A stretch of 64,000 nucleotides of DNA, from the NCBI GenBank assembly GCA_900169235.1, contig FWCC01000045.1:1-64000 (forward strand), read 5' to 3'. The stretch comes from Zarea fungicola (Eukaryota > Ascomycota > Sordariomycetes > Hypocreales > Cordycipitaceae). Of this stretch, positions 1-11,045 are shown piece by piece; the first letter of the stretch is position 1; the number at the start of each line of letters is the position of its first letter. The position numbers and the translations under genes are program-made. Under the pieces are notes generated by a model that saw only the letters and a program-made list of their open reading frames with translations, was not told the DNA's origin and did no database searches.

Positions 1-467
1 AATCACACCCCGCGCAACAATATCCGTTAACCGAACAGCATACCCTGTGGCTTGCCCAACCGGCGAAATCGGCGCTCCTCTTAATTTAGTGGTTGTAAGC
101 CATCTTATGTGGACGGATGGGCGGGTATCATGCCGCGGAACAGTCTCGAAGCATTGACCATCATTCTTTAATAAGACAATTCTGGGGCAGTGCATTTTAG
201 ACGAAAGAGGGCAATTTATTATGGATTTCAGTGGCGTCAGCTATGAGCCCTTGTGGACGAAGAGAACTTCAGCTGAAGCCATGCTGATGCGGCCAATGCA
301 GCGGCTGGGAAAAGACTAGCATAGTAATTGAATAAAATGGCACAAACGAAAAAAATATTGCATTGTCTTGTCTTGTCTTGATGTCTAATTAAAATGATGC
401 TGTGTTTATACAATGAACCCAATTGCCAGAAATGAGACGGAATCAGAAAACGTAAAGGAAAAAAAGT
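1..467. other. intergenic, 3' flank of mannitol dehydrogenase
   Basis: No supportable gene. The stretch holds a short TGTCT/CTTGT repeat around 365-380 and lies downstream of the minus-strand dehydrogenase stop, so it probably contains that gene's 3' UTR and terminator. Any gene to the left lies outside the window. Confidence 0.5.
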
Positions 468-2138
468 CTAGTCGACGTATTTGGCCAGCGCACCCATCGT
501 TCCCTCCTTGTGAATCAGTCGCAGAGCCTCAGTAAGCTCGGCAACAAAGATCTTGCTCCCACGCAAGTCATCACCAAAGAGGCTCTTAATATCCAGCAGG
601 GGGTAGGGCTTGTCACCGCCCTCAATGGCCTTTGCCTGCAAGTCCTTGGCCATGGGGTCATCAATGAAAATGGCCTTGCCCTGCTCGTCGACACCGTTCA
701 GGAAACGGAACCATGTGGCGACGACAAATACGAGGCGCTTAAAGTCGTGGGTGCCAGCCATGATGTGCTCAGCAATGGAAGGCATGATGAACTGTGGCAG
801 CTTGCTGGAGCCATTGAGGGTGAGACGGTTCACCTGGTCCATGATGGCAGGGTTGGAAAAACGCTCCAGAAGGGTATCGCAGTACTTGTCGACATCAACA
901 CCCTTGATGCTGGGCATGAGGGGCTTGACCTCCTTGTGCATCATGTTGTAGATGAATCCTCGGAAGAGAGGGTTCTCGAAAACCTCGTGCACATAGACAA
1001 ACTTGGCCAGGTAGGCAGCATAGGCAATGGCAGAGTGGCTGGCGTTGAGCAGACGCAGCTTGTGGCACTCAAACTTCTCGACATCGTGGACGTTGCGGAC
1101 GACCTGGACACCGACCTTCTCGAACTCGGGGCGACCGCTAACAAATGCATCCTCCACAACCCACTGGGTAAAGGGCTCGGCAACAACAGGCCACGAGTCC
1201 TGGATACCAAACTCCTCGGCCAAGGTGAGCTTATCCTCATCGGTCGTTCTGGGAGTAATGCGGTCCACCATGCTGTTGGGGAAGAGACCCTTGCTGGTGA
1301 TCCAATCGACCAGCTTGGAGTTGCGCGCACGAGCAAAGCTCAACAGCATGTGTCTGGTGATGCTGCCATTGCCCTGCATGTTGTCGCATGACAGGACAGT
1401 GAAGGGCTGAAGACCGGCGGCATGACGCTTCTCGAGGGCAGCATAGAGGTAGCCAAAGGTAGTGCGAGGCGCCGTCAGGTCGCTCTGGATATCGGCGACA
1501 ATGTCTGGATGTTCGAGCTCGAGGTCGTGGGTATTCTCATTGTAGTAGTAGCCACTCTCGGTAATGGTCATGGACACAATCTTGGTATCCTCGTGGGCCA
1601 TCTTGTCAATGACCTTGGAGGGGCCGTCAGGGGCATAGAGGAACGAGTTGATGCTGCCAATGACGCGTGCATTGCTGCCGTGCGCGGAGCGCTCAAACAC
1701 AGTGTACAGGCAGTCCTGGCCGCCCAATGCATCGCGAATGCCAGCATCAAAGGGCTTCAGGCCGACACCACAAATGGCCCATTCATGCGCACCATGCTGC
1801 CCCATCAGGCTATCCACGTAGACAGCCAGGTGGGACCTGTGAAATCCACCAACGCCAATGTGTACAATACCCTCCTTAACATCGGTACGGTCGAACGTAG
1901 GGAGCTTGATGTCGAGCTTGTTTTGCTGTGCGGCCTGGGCGATCGAGGTCAGGTTTTGGTTGGTCAGGTTGAAGCGTGTGAGCTCAGCCTGAAGCTGGGT
2001 TCGGGAGGTGTGGAATTGTTGGCCCTGGCTGGATCGAGAGAGGGCGGAATACACGGCCGTGCTGGTGCAGCTTTTGGTCCAGCGGCTTCGACAATTGGCC
2101 GTCGAAGAGCGCGCGATGCTACGCAGGATGGTAGACAT
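468..2138 (-). CDS. mannitol 2-dehydrogenase with N-terminal presequence
   Basis: Single exon, 556 aa. It interconverts mannitol and fructose with NAD(P)(H) and belongs to the long-chain polyol dehydrogenase family. A nucleotide-binding segment (GIVHIGVGGFHRSH, residues about 78-91) is followed by the family signature K-x4-N-x2-H (KLRLLNASH) and a helical C-terminal domain. The ATG at 2138 was chosen because upstream in-frame codons look non-coding. The family is normally about 500 aa; here the first 55 residues are Arg/Ser-rich, lack acidic residues until position 52 and contain QFHTSR, a sequence typical of cleaved mitochondrial presequences. No downstream Met precedes the catalytic domain, so a cytosolic form would need a different transcript or a non-AUG start. 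The family assignment is firm; mitochondrial location is inferred. Confidence 0.93.
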   Translation of the reverse strand: MSTILRSIARSSTANCRSRWTKSCTSTAVYSALSRSSQGQQFHTSRTQLQAELTRFNLTNQNLTSIAQAAQQNKLDIKLPTFDRTDVKEGIVHIGVGGFHRSHLAVYVDSLMGQHGAHEWAICGVGLKPFDAGIRDALGGQDCLYTVFERSAHGSNARVIGSINSFLYAPDGPSKVIDKMAHEDTKIVSMTITESGYYYNENTHDLELEHPDIVADIQSDLTAPRTTFGYLYAALEKRHAAGLQPFTVLSCDNMQGNGSITRHMLLSFARARNSKLVDWITSKGLFPNSMVDRITPRTTDEDKLTLAEEFGIQDSWPVVAEPFTQWVVEDAFVSGRPEFEKVGVQVVRNVHDVEKFECHKLRLLNASHSAIAYAAYLAKFVYVHEVFENPLFRGFIYNMMHKEVKPLMPSIKGVDVDKYCDTLLERFSNPAIMDQVNRLTLNGSSKLPQFIMPSIAEHIMAGTHDFKRLVFVVATWFRFLNGVDEQGKAIFIDDPMAKDLQAKAIEGGDKPYPLLDIKSLFGDDLRGSKIFVAELTEALRLIHKEGTMGALAKYVD

Positions 2139-2985
2139 TGTTGTGATGGGAGTGAGAGGAATGAAGGGGAAGGTACGATTGGTTTTGGCACGACGCGCAG
2201 CAATCTCGACCTCAACAAGAGGCAGGGCGCACGGAGCAAACAGCAAACAGTCAATAAGCTAAACCAGTTGTTTTGGCAACCAACAGAAGGTGTCTGAGTG
2301 GACGTGGAACGATATTGAGCTGTAGGAAGCTTGGAGATGATGCAATTGATGATAAAAAGAACGACGAGAAGAAGCCAAGCGACGGTGGGAGGAACAGGAT
2401 GATGGCCAATAAATTGACGGCGTGTTTTCAACTTTTCAATCAATTAACCTGACGTAGTGCGGTTGGTCCGGCACCGGTGCCACGGGATTACTCCAGAAGG
2501 TTACTGCCTTTGGCAGTTTGGTTCCGCTGATCACCCTAGCAATCCACAGGATCCGCCCCCTTTTCCTGTTTTAGCTGCACTAGCTTTAGGCAACGACATT
2601 TCGCAGATTTGCTAAAGTCTGTGGTGAACACAGAGTTTGATTTGTTACCCCGTTCAACTCTGTGGCCAAGCGGAGTTGGCCCCGTCTCAACAATTCTTCG
2701 CTTGGTTCCGGACTGTCAGGCGGTACTGCATATATGAACTAGTTAATCTACCGTCTTCCAGCACAGACGAAGAAAAACGGGTAAAACCTAAGAGAGTAGA
2801 CTGGCTGAGACGGTTGATAGGTCAGCCATACTTCTTGGTAGTCTCTTCCCCCACTCACAGCACCTAGTCTTCAACGTGTCAACCTACCGACATCTTGGCA
2901 AGGACACTCGCATAGCACAAGATTGACAAAATTTTCATCTCGAGGCTGTATTACTATCAAATTAGCTACTGTACTACTATCTACA
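2139..2985. other. divergent intergenic/promoter region
   Basis: About 0.85 kb between the minus-strand mannitol dehydrogenase and the plus-strand gene at 2986. It should hold both promoters. No convincing ORF, tRNA or repeat is visible. Confidence 0.5.
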
Positions 2986-3718
2986 ATGGGTCTCTTCTCC
3001 AAAGCAGTCGTGACCTCCTTCATTGGGACAACTGGGCTTGTGGCATATCTCGGTGCCAAAAACCGCATCATCTCACCTCTACCTGCCTCTGATCCAATTT
3101 GGAGCTCACCTGTGTTCAAAAAACACAACCCATCGGCAAACCCTGCGACCCAGGATGTCTGCGTTAAGCGACTCCCTCTTAGTAAAATACGGCCTGAGCT
3201 CCTTGAAAATCCGGGGGACCTAGCTCTAGAATTCTGCCGTGGCGTGTGGTCCGGCCCTGGTAAGCTGACAACTCTTCCATCTTTTTTTTGTCGCTGGTGC
3301 TAACACGTGTTGGCCAGGATTCGAAATCCAGCGGCGCTATCTTCAATGGAAGTACCGCGATGCAGAAACAAGCCATAATCTCTGGACCAAGCAGCAGCTT
3401 TCACAAAGCACTTATGACAAGGGAACTTGCATAGTTGATCACTTTGAGGTGGTGGAGAAGACTCCCACTTCCATTACGGTGCGCTGTGGCGACTCTCCTC
3501 GGAACCAGCCTCTCCGCCCGAGTGACGGTTTGTTTGTGATTGGCGCGGTTGTGGATAATGAAAGAAAAGAGGTGGAACTGACACTGAAAAGCTGTCTCTT
3601 CTCCAGCCAGGGCAAAATAGCAGGCAAGGATGGCCCTATGCCCCTCTGGATGGAGGTATTACATCAGTGGTATGCTCGCATTTGGTCACAATCAGGGTCA
3701 CGACGCTTATTAAAGTGA
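2986..3718 (+). CDS. conserved fungal protein with N-terminal membrane anchor
   Basis: Two exons, 2986..3259 and 3318..3718, give 224 aa. The 58-nt GT-AG intron has a TGCTAAC branch point and joins ...WSGPG to FEIQRRYL... in frame. The N-terminus (MGLFSKAVVTSFIGTTGLVAY) is a hydrophobic signal anchor. Recurrent motifs follow: SDPIWSS, NPSANP, FCRGVWSGPG, ETSHNLW, DHFEVVEKT, VRCGDSPR and RPSDGLF. I recognise this as a conserved filamentous-fungal family without an assigned reaction; members often sit near secondary-metabolite genes, but none are seen here. It ends with a basic tail. The ATG at 2986 puts the hydrophobic segment at the very N-terminus, whereas an upstream start would bury it. 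Function unknown. Confidence 0.8.
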
Positions 3719-4135
3719 GCCCTTGGAGGAACCCACGGCGCAGTATAATATATACCACCGCTAATTATCATTATCATTTTAATGCAACTATGATTGCGGC
3801 GTGACGGGGCCGAATTCAAGCCATGCCGCCGCAGAGAAAACAAGTCGTGGGCGCGTTCCTGGTTGGCCAAGGCTTTCTCATGGTGCTCAGTAATGAACGA
3901 TGTTGGAGGATCTGCCGCAGCTTACTAGCCGGCCCTTAATATCTCGCACAAATTTCTAGTTAGCCTCGCGAATGCGGCATAGCCTCAGATGGGAAACTGC
4001 CGGTCTTCAGGAACTAATTAATGACTTTGAATGCAACCAAGCGGAGCTCAGTAACAGAACATCGCGTGAAGTTGCGTTTAGCGTATTCCTTCGTGGCAAC
4101 AGTTGCATCGTAGGATGCAGCACGTCTCTCTCATA

Positions 4136-4233
4136 CCCTTTTGTCTCCGAAGTGATTTTGAGCATTGCCTATAAATAGCAAATTCATGCCCTTTTGTCTC
4201 CGAAGTGCTTGAGCATTGCCTGAAATAGCCAAT
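4136..4233. repeat. imperfect tandem duplication, about 45-46 bp unit
   Basis: Two adjacent copies begin with CCCTTTTGTCTCCGAAGTG (4136 and 4189). Both continue with TTGAGCATTGCCT, then ATAAATAGC or GAAATAGCC. They differ by small indels. It is a local duplication in the upstream region of the GH54 gene. Confidence 0.75.
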
Positions 4234-4458
4234 CAGAGCTAGTAACAGTGTATACTCAACATATGAGGCTGTCGAGGATTGGTTCTCGTGATGCGTCAGA
4301 CCAATTGATGCCACCATACTGGTAGTAATCCTTGCAGACGCCGCAGTAGCATTGCATTAGCTGCACACCAACACCTCTACGCCATGGATTTGGTAGGATA
4401 GCTTGAGTTTCAGCATTTAATTCACATATATCCGAGGGGAAACCGGGATCAATACCAG

Positions 4459-4464
4459 TATAAA
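4459..4464 (+). promoter_or_regulatory. TATA-like box of GH54 gene
   Basis: TATAAA lies 88 bp before the ATG at 4552, a plausible core promoter spacing. No transcript data; placement rests on position and sequence only. Confidence 0.35.
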
Positions 4465-4551
4465 TGTACAGGTCTGACCTGTTTGGTCCATATAGCGACG
4501 CGGAGACCGAACCACAAGTTTTACCTTTTTTACCTTTTCTTGTATCTCGTC

Positions 4552-6048
4552 ATGATGCTATCAAGAACTCCTATTTACTATGCTAGCCTATTGACCATAG
4601 GTCTAATCGCAACGACTGCAGCTGCGCCGTGCGACATATACGGTTCGGCAAAGACGCCTTGCATTGCTGCACACTCCACAACCCGTGCATTGTATGACTC
4701 CTTTGGAGGCTCACTCTACCAGGTATCGCGTGATTCAGACGGCGCGACTACCAATATTAGGGTTAAATCTGCCGGTGGTGTTGCCGATGCAGCCGCGCAG
4801 GACTCTTTCTGCGCTGGCACCACTTGTCTCATCAGCATCATCTATGACCAGTCAGGTAAAGGCAACCATCTTACCCAAGCACCACCTGGAAGTGCTGGCG
4901 GTGGAATAAACAAGAATGGTTATGACATCTTAGCTGCTGCTGTTGGTGCTCCAGTCACGCTCAATGGCCAAAAGGCGTATGGTGTCTTCATCTCGACAGG
5001 AACTGGATATCGTAAGCTGGTTGCCAACGGCATAGCTGAAAAGGACGAGCCTGAGGGCATGTACGCCGTCTTTGACGGCACTCACTACAACAATAACTGC
5101 TGTTTTGACTACGGCAACGCCGAGACAAACAGTGTGGACACTGGCAATGGTCACATGGAAGCCGTCTACTGGGGTGGTCCTCCAAACAGCCCTTGGGTTC
5201 TGGCCGACTTGGAGAATGGCCTGTTTGCTACCGACCAGCGAAATGCGAGAATACAGTCCAATCTTACATCGCGCTTCGTTACTGCGATTTTAAAAGGCGA
5301 ACCTGGCCATTGGGCTCTCCGTGGCGGAGATGCTACGACCAAAAATCTTTATACTCTCTTCAATGGCGGTCGTCCCAGTGGCGGCTACAATCCCATGCAA
5401 AAGGAGGGATCCATCATTCTCGGCATCGGAGGCGACAACAGTAACTCTGCTCAGGGTACCTTTTACGAGGGCGTCATGACCTCCGGCTACCCAACAGATG
5501 ACACAGAGAACAGGGTGCAGGCCAATATTGCCGCCACAGGATACAAGGAGGCCTCATTGGTCAGTGGTCCAAAGTTGACTGTTGGTTCCTCCATCTCGTT
5601 GCGTGCCACGACTGCCTGCTGCACTGGCACATACATCAGTCACGAGACAGACGGTGACAACGTCAAGATTCAGACCGTCACATCATCGAGTAGCGATGCC
5701 CTGAAGCGGGCGGCTACTTGGATTGTCCGCACCGGCTTGGGTAATAAAGGCTGTCTCTCTTTCGAGTCCAAGGACTTGCCTGGTAGATTTATCCGCCACT
5801 TCAACTTCGAACTCAAGGCCGACGCCAATGACGGCAGCAAACTATTCTCTGAAGATGCCACCTTCTGTCCGCAGGCGGGTCTCAATGGCCAGGGCAACTC
5901 GCTTCGGTCTTGGAGCCAGCCGACTCGCTATTGGCGCCATTTCAATGGCAAGGCCTGGATCGCAAGCAACGGAGGCCCGTTTGCGGAAGATGCCAAGTGG
6001 TCTTTTAACGACGATGCTAGCTTTGTTGTTGCTGGAGGATGGGCATGA
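4552..6048 (+). CDS. abfB: secreted GH54 alpha-L-arabinofuranosidase with CBM42
   Basis: Single exon, 498 aa. It releases arabinose side chains from arabinoxylan/arabinan outside the cell. The start at 4552 opens a signal peptide (hydrophobic core YYASLLTIGLIATTAAA) directly before the mature GH54 N-terminus APCDIYGSA. The catalytic beta-sandwich spans about residues 26-335. Nucleophile and acid/base match E221 (in ADLENGLF) and D295 (in GIGGDNSNSAQG) by comparison with the Aspergillus AbfB family, and the CCFDYGN vicinal Cys pair is present. The C-terminal ~160 residues form the beta-trefoil CBM42 (SISLRATTACCTGTYI, RFIRHFNFEL, YWRHFNGKAWIA), which binds arabinose branches. Length and intronless structure are usual for the family. 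A further in-frame ATG at 4555 is an equally possible start. Confidence 0.96.
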   Translation: MMLSRTPIYYASLLTIGLIATTAAAPCDIYGSAKTPCIAAHSTTRALYDSFGGSLYQVSRDSDGATTNIRVKSAGGVADAAAQDSFCAGTTCLISIIYDQSGKGNHLTQAPPGSAGGGINKNGYDILAAAVGAPVTLNGQKAYGVFISTGTGYRKLVANGIAEKDEPEGMYAVFDGTHYNNNCCFDYGNAETNSVDTGNGHMEAVYWGGPPNSPWVLADLENGLFATDQRNARIQSNLTSRFVTAILKGEPGHWALRGGDATTKNLYTLFNGGRPSGGYNPMQKEGSIILGIGGDNSNSAQGTFYEGVMTSGYPTDDTENRVQANIAATGYKEASLVSGPKLTVGSSISLRATTACCTGTYISHETDGDNVKIQTVTSSSSDALKRAATWIVRTGLGNKGCLSFESKDLPGRFIRHFNFELKADANDGSKLFSEDATFCPQAGLNGQGNSLRSWSQPTRYWRHFNGKAWIASNGGPFAEDAKWSFNDDASFVVAGGWA

Positions 6049-6635
6049 ACTTCATGTCCGGTGGTGATGGCTCTATTGTTGAAGCTATAGTCAGATGGAA
6101 TGAATAAAGTACCCTCTGAATAAGGTCAATTACTTAACTGTTGCTTGAAATAAAAATCTCAATTATTCTAGGTTAATAGAGCAAACGCAACCAGAGCCTG
6201 TAAACTATACCTTGTGGCCTTTCTCAAAGCTTCGTACACCTTCGTCTGTTGATATCTTGGTAGTCGTGGTCCGGTCAACGAACTCTTGCAGAATAGAGAA
6301 AGAGATACAAAGCCCCAACCAAGGCAGCCGACCGATGTTTTTTTGCTTCAAGATGAAGTTTATATAACTAAATATATATCAAAGCACTTTTATTTACCAA
6401 ATTATCGTGGGAAATAGGATAAACACGTCTTAAATTTGACCGAGGTCCGGAACTTGGGACAGCTACCCTACACAACTTACACATGCAAGCTTGAACCTCG
6501 GGCACAAAAATACAAGAGCATGTACTACATTCATGGCAGGAAGAACAGTGATGCGTAATGAATAGACGTAATCCAGGAAAATCAGAAAATAGGTTGACAA
6601 TCTGATGTTGACAGGCTTCTGGCCAGCCCATTTCC
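6049..6635. other. convergent intergenic region
   Basis: Between the plus-strand arabinofuranosidase and the minus-strand ankyrin gene, so it holds two 3' ends. It is A/T-rich near 6350-6400. No gene seen. Confidence 0.5.
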
Positions 6636-8606
6636 TTATCGTTCCAAACTCCTTTTGCCCAATACTGATTTCCCCGTCTGCCCATCTTTCGCTTGCACTG
6701 CATGCATGATTTGCACATTTCCAGACTCGGCGGCGAGAGTGATGGGTGTTGACTTGTCATTTGCCTCCGCGAATATGTTTGCGCCATGATTCAGCAAGAG
6801 CTGCACAATGAATGCATCACAGCGACCGATTGCAATGTGCAAGGCAGTCTCTCCCTTATCCGTCCGAGATTCAATGTTTACTTTGCGCTGCAGAAGCAAC
6901 TTTACAGATGAGTGGTTACGGCCCACGCATGCTTCATGTAGCAGAGTAAGTCCATCTTGGAGTAAAACAGGTGGAAGACGCCGACTGGACAGTAGCCACT
7001 TGAGCTGCTGTTCTGAACAATTGCGGGCGGCGAGATGATACGGTGTCCGGCCGCTGTTGTCGTAAATCTTTAAATCTGCACCATGTGCCAGCAGAGCCAT
7101 GATACGGTCCTTCATACCCTGCGCGCATGCAAAATGCAATGGCGTCTCACCAGAGTCCTGCGTACGTAGGTTCGGATCCGCGTTCTTGACAAGCAGCGCT
7201 TGAATCATGCCACTCGGGCCGTCACGGGCTGCACAGTGTAACAAAGGAAGATTGTCTCGGCCCACCACGGTAGTCATGGCGCCAAGATCGCAGAGCTTTT
7301 TGACCATGGCTACATCTTGCTGTAAGAAGGTGACTTGGACTGCGGTCAGGCCATTGGGCTGCATGCAATCCACGGATACGCCAAACTTGTCAACCAAAAG
7401 ATGGACAATTCGAGGCCGGCCATGTTCAAAGGCACTGTGAAAATGTGAGGTATGGTCATCACCGGCATAGCCCTTCTTTAGCAGTAGCTCGATGAGCTCG
7501 TCGCAGCCGGACCGGCGAATGGCGTCCGAGTACACTTCCTTGCCAATTGAAAATTTGTCGGATTCAGATATCCTGTCGGACTCGAGTAAAATCTTGAGGG
7601 GCCTACCGCCGTACCCGAGAGCTTGCTTTGCTTGCATCAGCGGCGTCATGCCTTCAGCAGACATCAGACTCGGATCAAAATCACTGTGCCTGACCAAGAG
7701 ACTAACATGGCGAGCCTGCCCCTGTCGAATTGCTCTTCCCACCACTGTATCACCATTTTCACCCCTGTCATCCCAGTTTAACTTTCCACTGTCCAAGATA
7801 ATTTGTGCACATGATCCAGAGGGCTGGTCCATTGCCAGCCTGAGCGCAGCGGCAACGGAGCCATCTTTTGGCGGCGTGTGATTTAGCAGGTACTCGAAGA
7901 CTGTAACGGAATTATGGACCAAAGATATAGAAAGAGCAGTGATGCCGTCTTTGTTCTTTGCTCCAATGCTGACCCTGGCAGCTTCAACGAGAAACTCGAC
8001 GATCTCGGCTCGGCCATGAGCAGCCGCGCAATGCAGAACCGTTCCGTAATGGCATTCGCTCTGGTTAAAGTCGTATCCAGAATCATGCAGATACTGTAGA
8101 ATATCAAGATGCCCTTCGGCCGCAGCAACGCTCGCCGGCGACATGAATGTCTCGCAGGGTGTTCTCCAATCTGGTGTCGCACCACTGCCCATTAGCACCT
8201 TTACCATATCTAGGTGGCCAAGGAGACACGCAATGAAGAGCGGGCTTTTGTCGCAGTGTACAAGCGGCACGGTCGCTCGTGAGTGATAGTTGGGATCTCG
8301 CTGTACCAACTCTCGGGAACCAATCTGACTATCCTCGTTCTGCTTGGGCTTCCAGCCGTCTACATTGGCGCCAGCCAGGACCGCCTTTATGCCCATGGCT
8401 GGTCTGTTGTGCATGGCGGCCCAGAGAAGACTTTCTGAAAAATTACCGGTAGCATCTTTGGCGTAGAGAACGGGCTGAGCAACTGAAAGTAGCCGGTGGT
8501 TGACCAGACAGAAGCGGTGCAAATCGCATCGAGGCAAGAAACCAGCAACAGCCACGATGATTTCATTTGGGAGCTGCAACATCTTGCTCTCCCCAGTCCT
8601 CTCCAT
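6636..8606 (-). CDS. F-box-like / ankyrin-repeat protein
   Basis: Single exon, 656 aa. Residues about 9-50 (LQLPNEIIVAVAGFLPRCDLHRF...) match an F-box-like helix bundle, the Skp1-binding module of SCF ubiquitin ligases. About 14 ankyrin repeats follow, for example SPLFIACLLGHLDMVKVLM, GTVLHCAAAHGRAEIVEFL, TPLHFACAQGMKDRIMALL and TALHIAIGRCDAFIVQLLL, ending with TPITLAAESGNV and a basic tail. F-box plus ankyrin is a common fungal substrate-receptor layout, so a role as an SCF adaptor is likely but the target is unknown. The start could be 8606 or the Met at 8582, immediately before the F-box. Confidence 0.88.
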   Translation of the reverse strand: MERTGESKMLQLPNEIIVAVAGFLPRCDLHRFCLVNHRLLSVAQPVLYAKDATGNFSESLLWAAMHNRPAMGIKAVLAGANVDGWKPKQNEDSQIGSRELVQRDPNYHSRATVPLVHCDKSPLFIACLLGHLDMVKVLMGSGATPDWRTPCETFMSPASVAAAEGHLDILQYLHDSGYDFNQSECHYGTVLHCAAAHGRAEIVEFLVEAARVSIGAKNKDGITALSISLVHNSVTVFEYLLNHTPPKDGSVAAALRLAMDQPSGSCAQIILDSGKLNWDDRGENGDTVVGRAIRQGQARHVSLLVRHSDFDPSLMSAEGMTPLMQAKQALGYGGRPLKILLESDRISESDKFSIGKEVYSDAIRRSGCDELIELLLKKGYAGDDHTSHFHSAFEHGRPRIVHLLVDKFGVSVDCMQPNGLTAVQVTFLQQDVAMVKKLCDLGAMTTVVGRDNLPLLHCAARDGPSGMIQALLVKNADPNLRTQDSGETPLHFACAQGMKDRIMALLAHGADLKIYDNSGRTPYHLAARNCSEQQLKWLLSSRRLPPVLLQDGLTLLHEACVGRNHSSVKLLLQRKVNIESRTDKGETALHIAIGRCDAFIVQLLLNHGANIFAEANDKSTPITLAAESGNVQIMHAVQAKDGQTGKSVLGKRSLER

Positions 8607-9011
8607 TTTCTGAGCGCCTGCGACTACCAGTGTCGCGCTATTCGAGGTTGCTGTTGCTTTGGTATTGAAGGTGCAGGAAAGCTTGCATTTGAATTATATT
8701 TGCTCTTCTTGCCGCTTCTTTGTCGCTGTCGGCCCCTTGATCTGTCCAGAATCAATTCCGCTTTCGAAGGTGGGTTTTCTCCTGCCAACTAGGAGAGTGC
8801 TCGGCATGCACCCCAACGACTACAAAGTCAGACTGTAGGGAGCTCTAAATTAGCAATATGTGCAATATCAAGATGTAGGAGCACCCGACGGAGTAGGTCA
8901 AGGCGTACTACTTTGCATGAACCCAATGTTCGGCCAGTCACTGGTAGCATGAAACCCACAAATTTGCCGTTCTAATAGTACATATTATCATTATGCTATA
9001 TATTACAAGCG
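8607..9011. other. intergenic region
   Basis: Promoter side of the F-box/ankyrin gene and 3' side of the Zn2Cys6 gene, both on the minus strand. No feature recognised. Confidence 0.45.
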
Positions 9012-11045
9012 TTAGTCTATACATGCCATGCCGTCCATATTTTGGCCACTGAGGGAATCTATATTTTGGTCACTGGCGGTAGACTCTTGATTCCCTGCCC
9101 ACCAGGACATGACTGGATCAAGCGCACCATCAGTATACCACCCACACATGTCGTCAAAATCGCGTATGGACGAAAAGATATCGCTGTTTGATGAACTATA
9201 AGGTTCTGTGAAATTTTCTTGCGTTTCGCTTACTGACGATTTCGAGTGTGCCGAGTTGGGAGTATCCTTCTTGGGATTGTAAGCCTCAATGCCCAGGACA
9301 TGTCGCGCTATTGTCTGTATTTGAGAAACATTGCGACACGTACGAGGCCACAGAGCACCGGATTCCTTGAGACAACCGATGCTCAGGCGTATTTGATCTC
9401 TCGCAATTGCCAGCTCTGTTCCTCTGAGCAGGAACTTACAGGCAGACAGAAGAGCCAATGTTCCCTCGCTGATCATGCAGGTCGTAAATGGAGTGTGGTT
9501 GAAAGGCCGAGATGGAAGAGACAGGAGAGCTATCTGTGCTTCCACTGACCGTAATACTCTCACGGTGTGGACATTTATGTGTTCAGGTGTCGGAACATCC
9601 GGTGGAGGGTCCCGAGCACAGCTCGAAATGTCCTCCACAGCGTTGGCCTTGAGGTCTGACATTGGACGATGAAAGCCGATGATGACACTGAAAATGTTAG
9701 GCACAAAAACCCAGGGGATTGGAAATGTAGTGGGGTATTTAGCATACACATGGATCAGCAGATGAGCCTGGAACATTAGTTCGTCAATTTCCCCGTCGCG
9801 TAGCATCACTTGCTTCTTGACTTTTGGGAGTAGAATCATCCAGCTGTCAAGAATTGAATCTGCAGCATGAATCACTTCAGTGGATTGCTTTTGTGATCCC
9901 TCCATCAGGGTTGAAGCCTTTGCAAGAGCTGCGGATCGGATGGCTCCAATCAAATAAGCAAAAGAAGAGAACGGCTTGTTCTCTTCGTCAAACTCGCGGC
10001 AATCCCAGTCCCGGAGCGTTCTCGGCTCTGGAATAGTCTTTGGACCAGTTTATTAGTGACTCTCCCATTATAGGAAATATTGCGAACAAACACTTACACC
10101 GGATTCATACTGTGACTCCTCACAAGGCAAATCTACCGTTGCATCGATATGGTGAACAGCAGACTCTAGAGTCCCCAGCGTGCCTGCGTAAAACGCATCA
10201 AATGCATACACCATCCACCAGGTCCGTCTCCATGACTCTGCCAGGATCGCATCTCCACCGCAGTTCTCTAGTGCAAAATCCTTCTCAAACATCTTGAGCT
10301 GTACCGCAATTTCCACTGCCGTCGCCATTTCGGCTTGTGACTTGAATTTCTGGTCTTGCCAGAAAAGTATGGCAGAGTACAATAGGCGGCATTGGACTTG
10401 AATCGGATCCGAATTGGGCGACTGGTCAAGTGATGTCTGGGCACGGTGCTGTAATTCCGCTGACCACTTTTGAGACAAGTAGAGGTTGCCAATCAGCCGT
10501 ACCACGGCTAACAGTGGCTCAAGTCTCGCGCTCCAGCCAGGATCGCCCAACAGCGTGACGAGGTGTCGGCGCGGAAATATTAGTGGATGGAATCTGTGGA
10601 AATTTTTGTAGTATGCCTCGACAAGAGGATCGCCCTCACACGCTCCGTACTGGTCTTCTGATCTGGCTGTTGTGGATTGACCGGTGACATGGCCGATGCG
10701 AAATGAGCCGCTTCGCGATTCAAAAGTTGGCGAGGCGAGATTATCCGGAATCTCAACCGGAACAAGTGTTTCCATCTCTGGAGGCGTAATGAGATTGGAA
10801 GAATACTCCTCTAAGTCAAGGAAAGGCGTTCCAGCCTCCCTGCGCCGGCGCAAAACCTCCTTCGCGCTGGTGGTGCCATTTGCGCCGCGGCGGGATTTGG
10901 TATACAAGCATTGTCGGTCTGATTCACTGCAGCGACTACATTGCGGTTTTTTGGCGTCGCATTTCTGGTGGCGGGAGCGGCAAGACAGGCAGGCCAACGA
11001 AGAGCGTGTAAGAACCGGTTTCCGTGTTTCCGACATTAGTTTCAT
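9012..11045 (-). CDS. Zn2Cys6 transcription factor (fungal-specific TF domain)
   Basis: Two exons (11045..10098 and 10037..9012), 657 aa. The 60-nt intron (GTAAGT...AAAG) joins ESG to TIPEPRTL in phase 0. The Zn2Cys6 cluster lies at about residues 19-46 with spacing C-x2-C-x6-C-x6-C-x2-C-x6-C (CLSC, KCD, QCSRC, QC), followed by a basic linker (VLRRRREAG). The central fungal TF homology domain is indicated by YYKNFHRFHPLIFPRRH and WRRTWWMVYAFDAFYAG. The start is the ATG at 11045 (MKLMSETRK) or 11036; upstream in-frame sequence does not look coding. Target genes are unknown. Neighbours are an F-box/ankyrin gene and a chitinase, with no clear pathway link. Confidence 0.88.

Larger units (their letters stand above)
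3719..4551. other. intergenic region upstream of arabinofuranosidase
   Basis: Non-coding promoter region for the GH54 gene. It contains an imperfect direct repeat (4136-4233, listed separately) and a TATA-like box at 4459. No ORF with coding character was found. Confidence 0.5.

Noticed and set aside
510..1391. Long plus-strand open frame opposite mannitol dehydrogenase
   Set aside because: It is antisense to a clearly homologous enzyme and has no motifs; it arises from codon bias of the true gene.
1422..2297. Second plus-strand open frame over the dehydrogenase
   Set aside because: Same reason; no recognisable domain.
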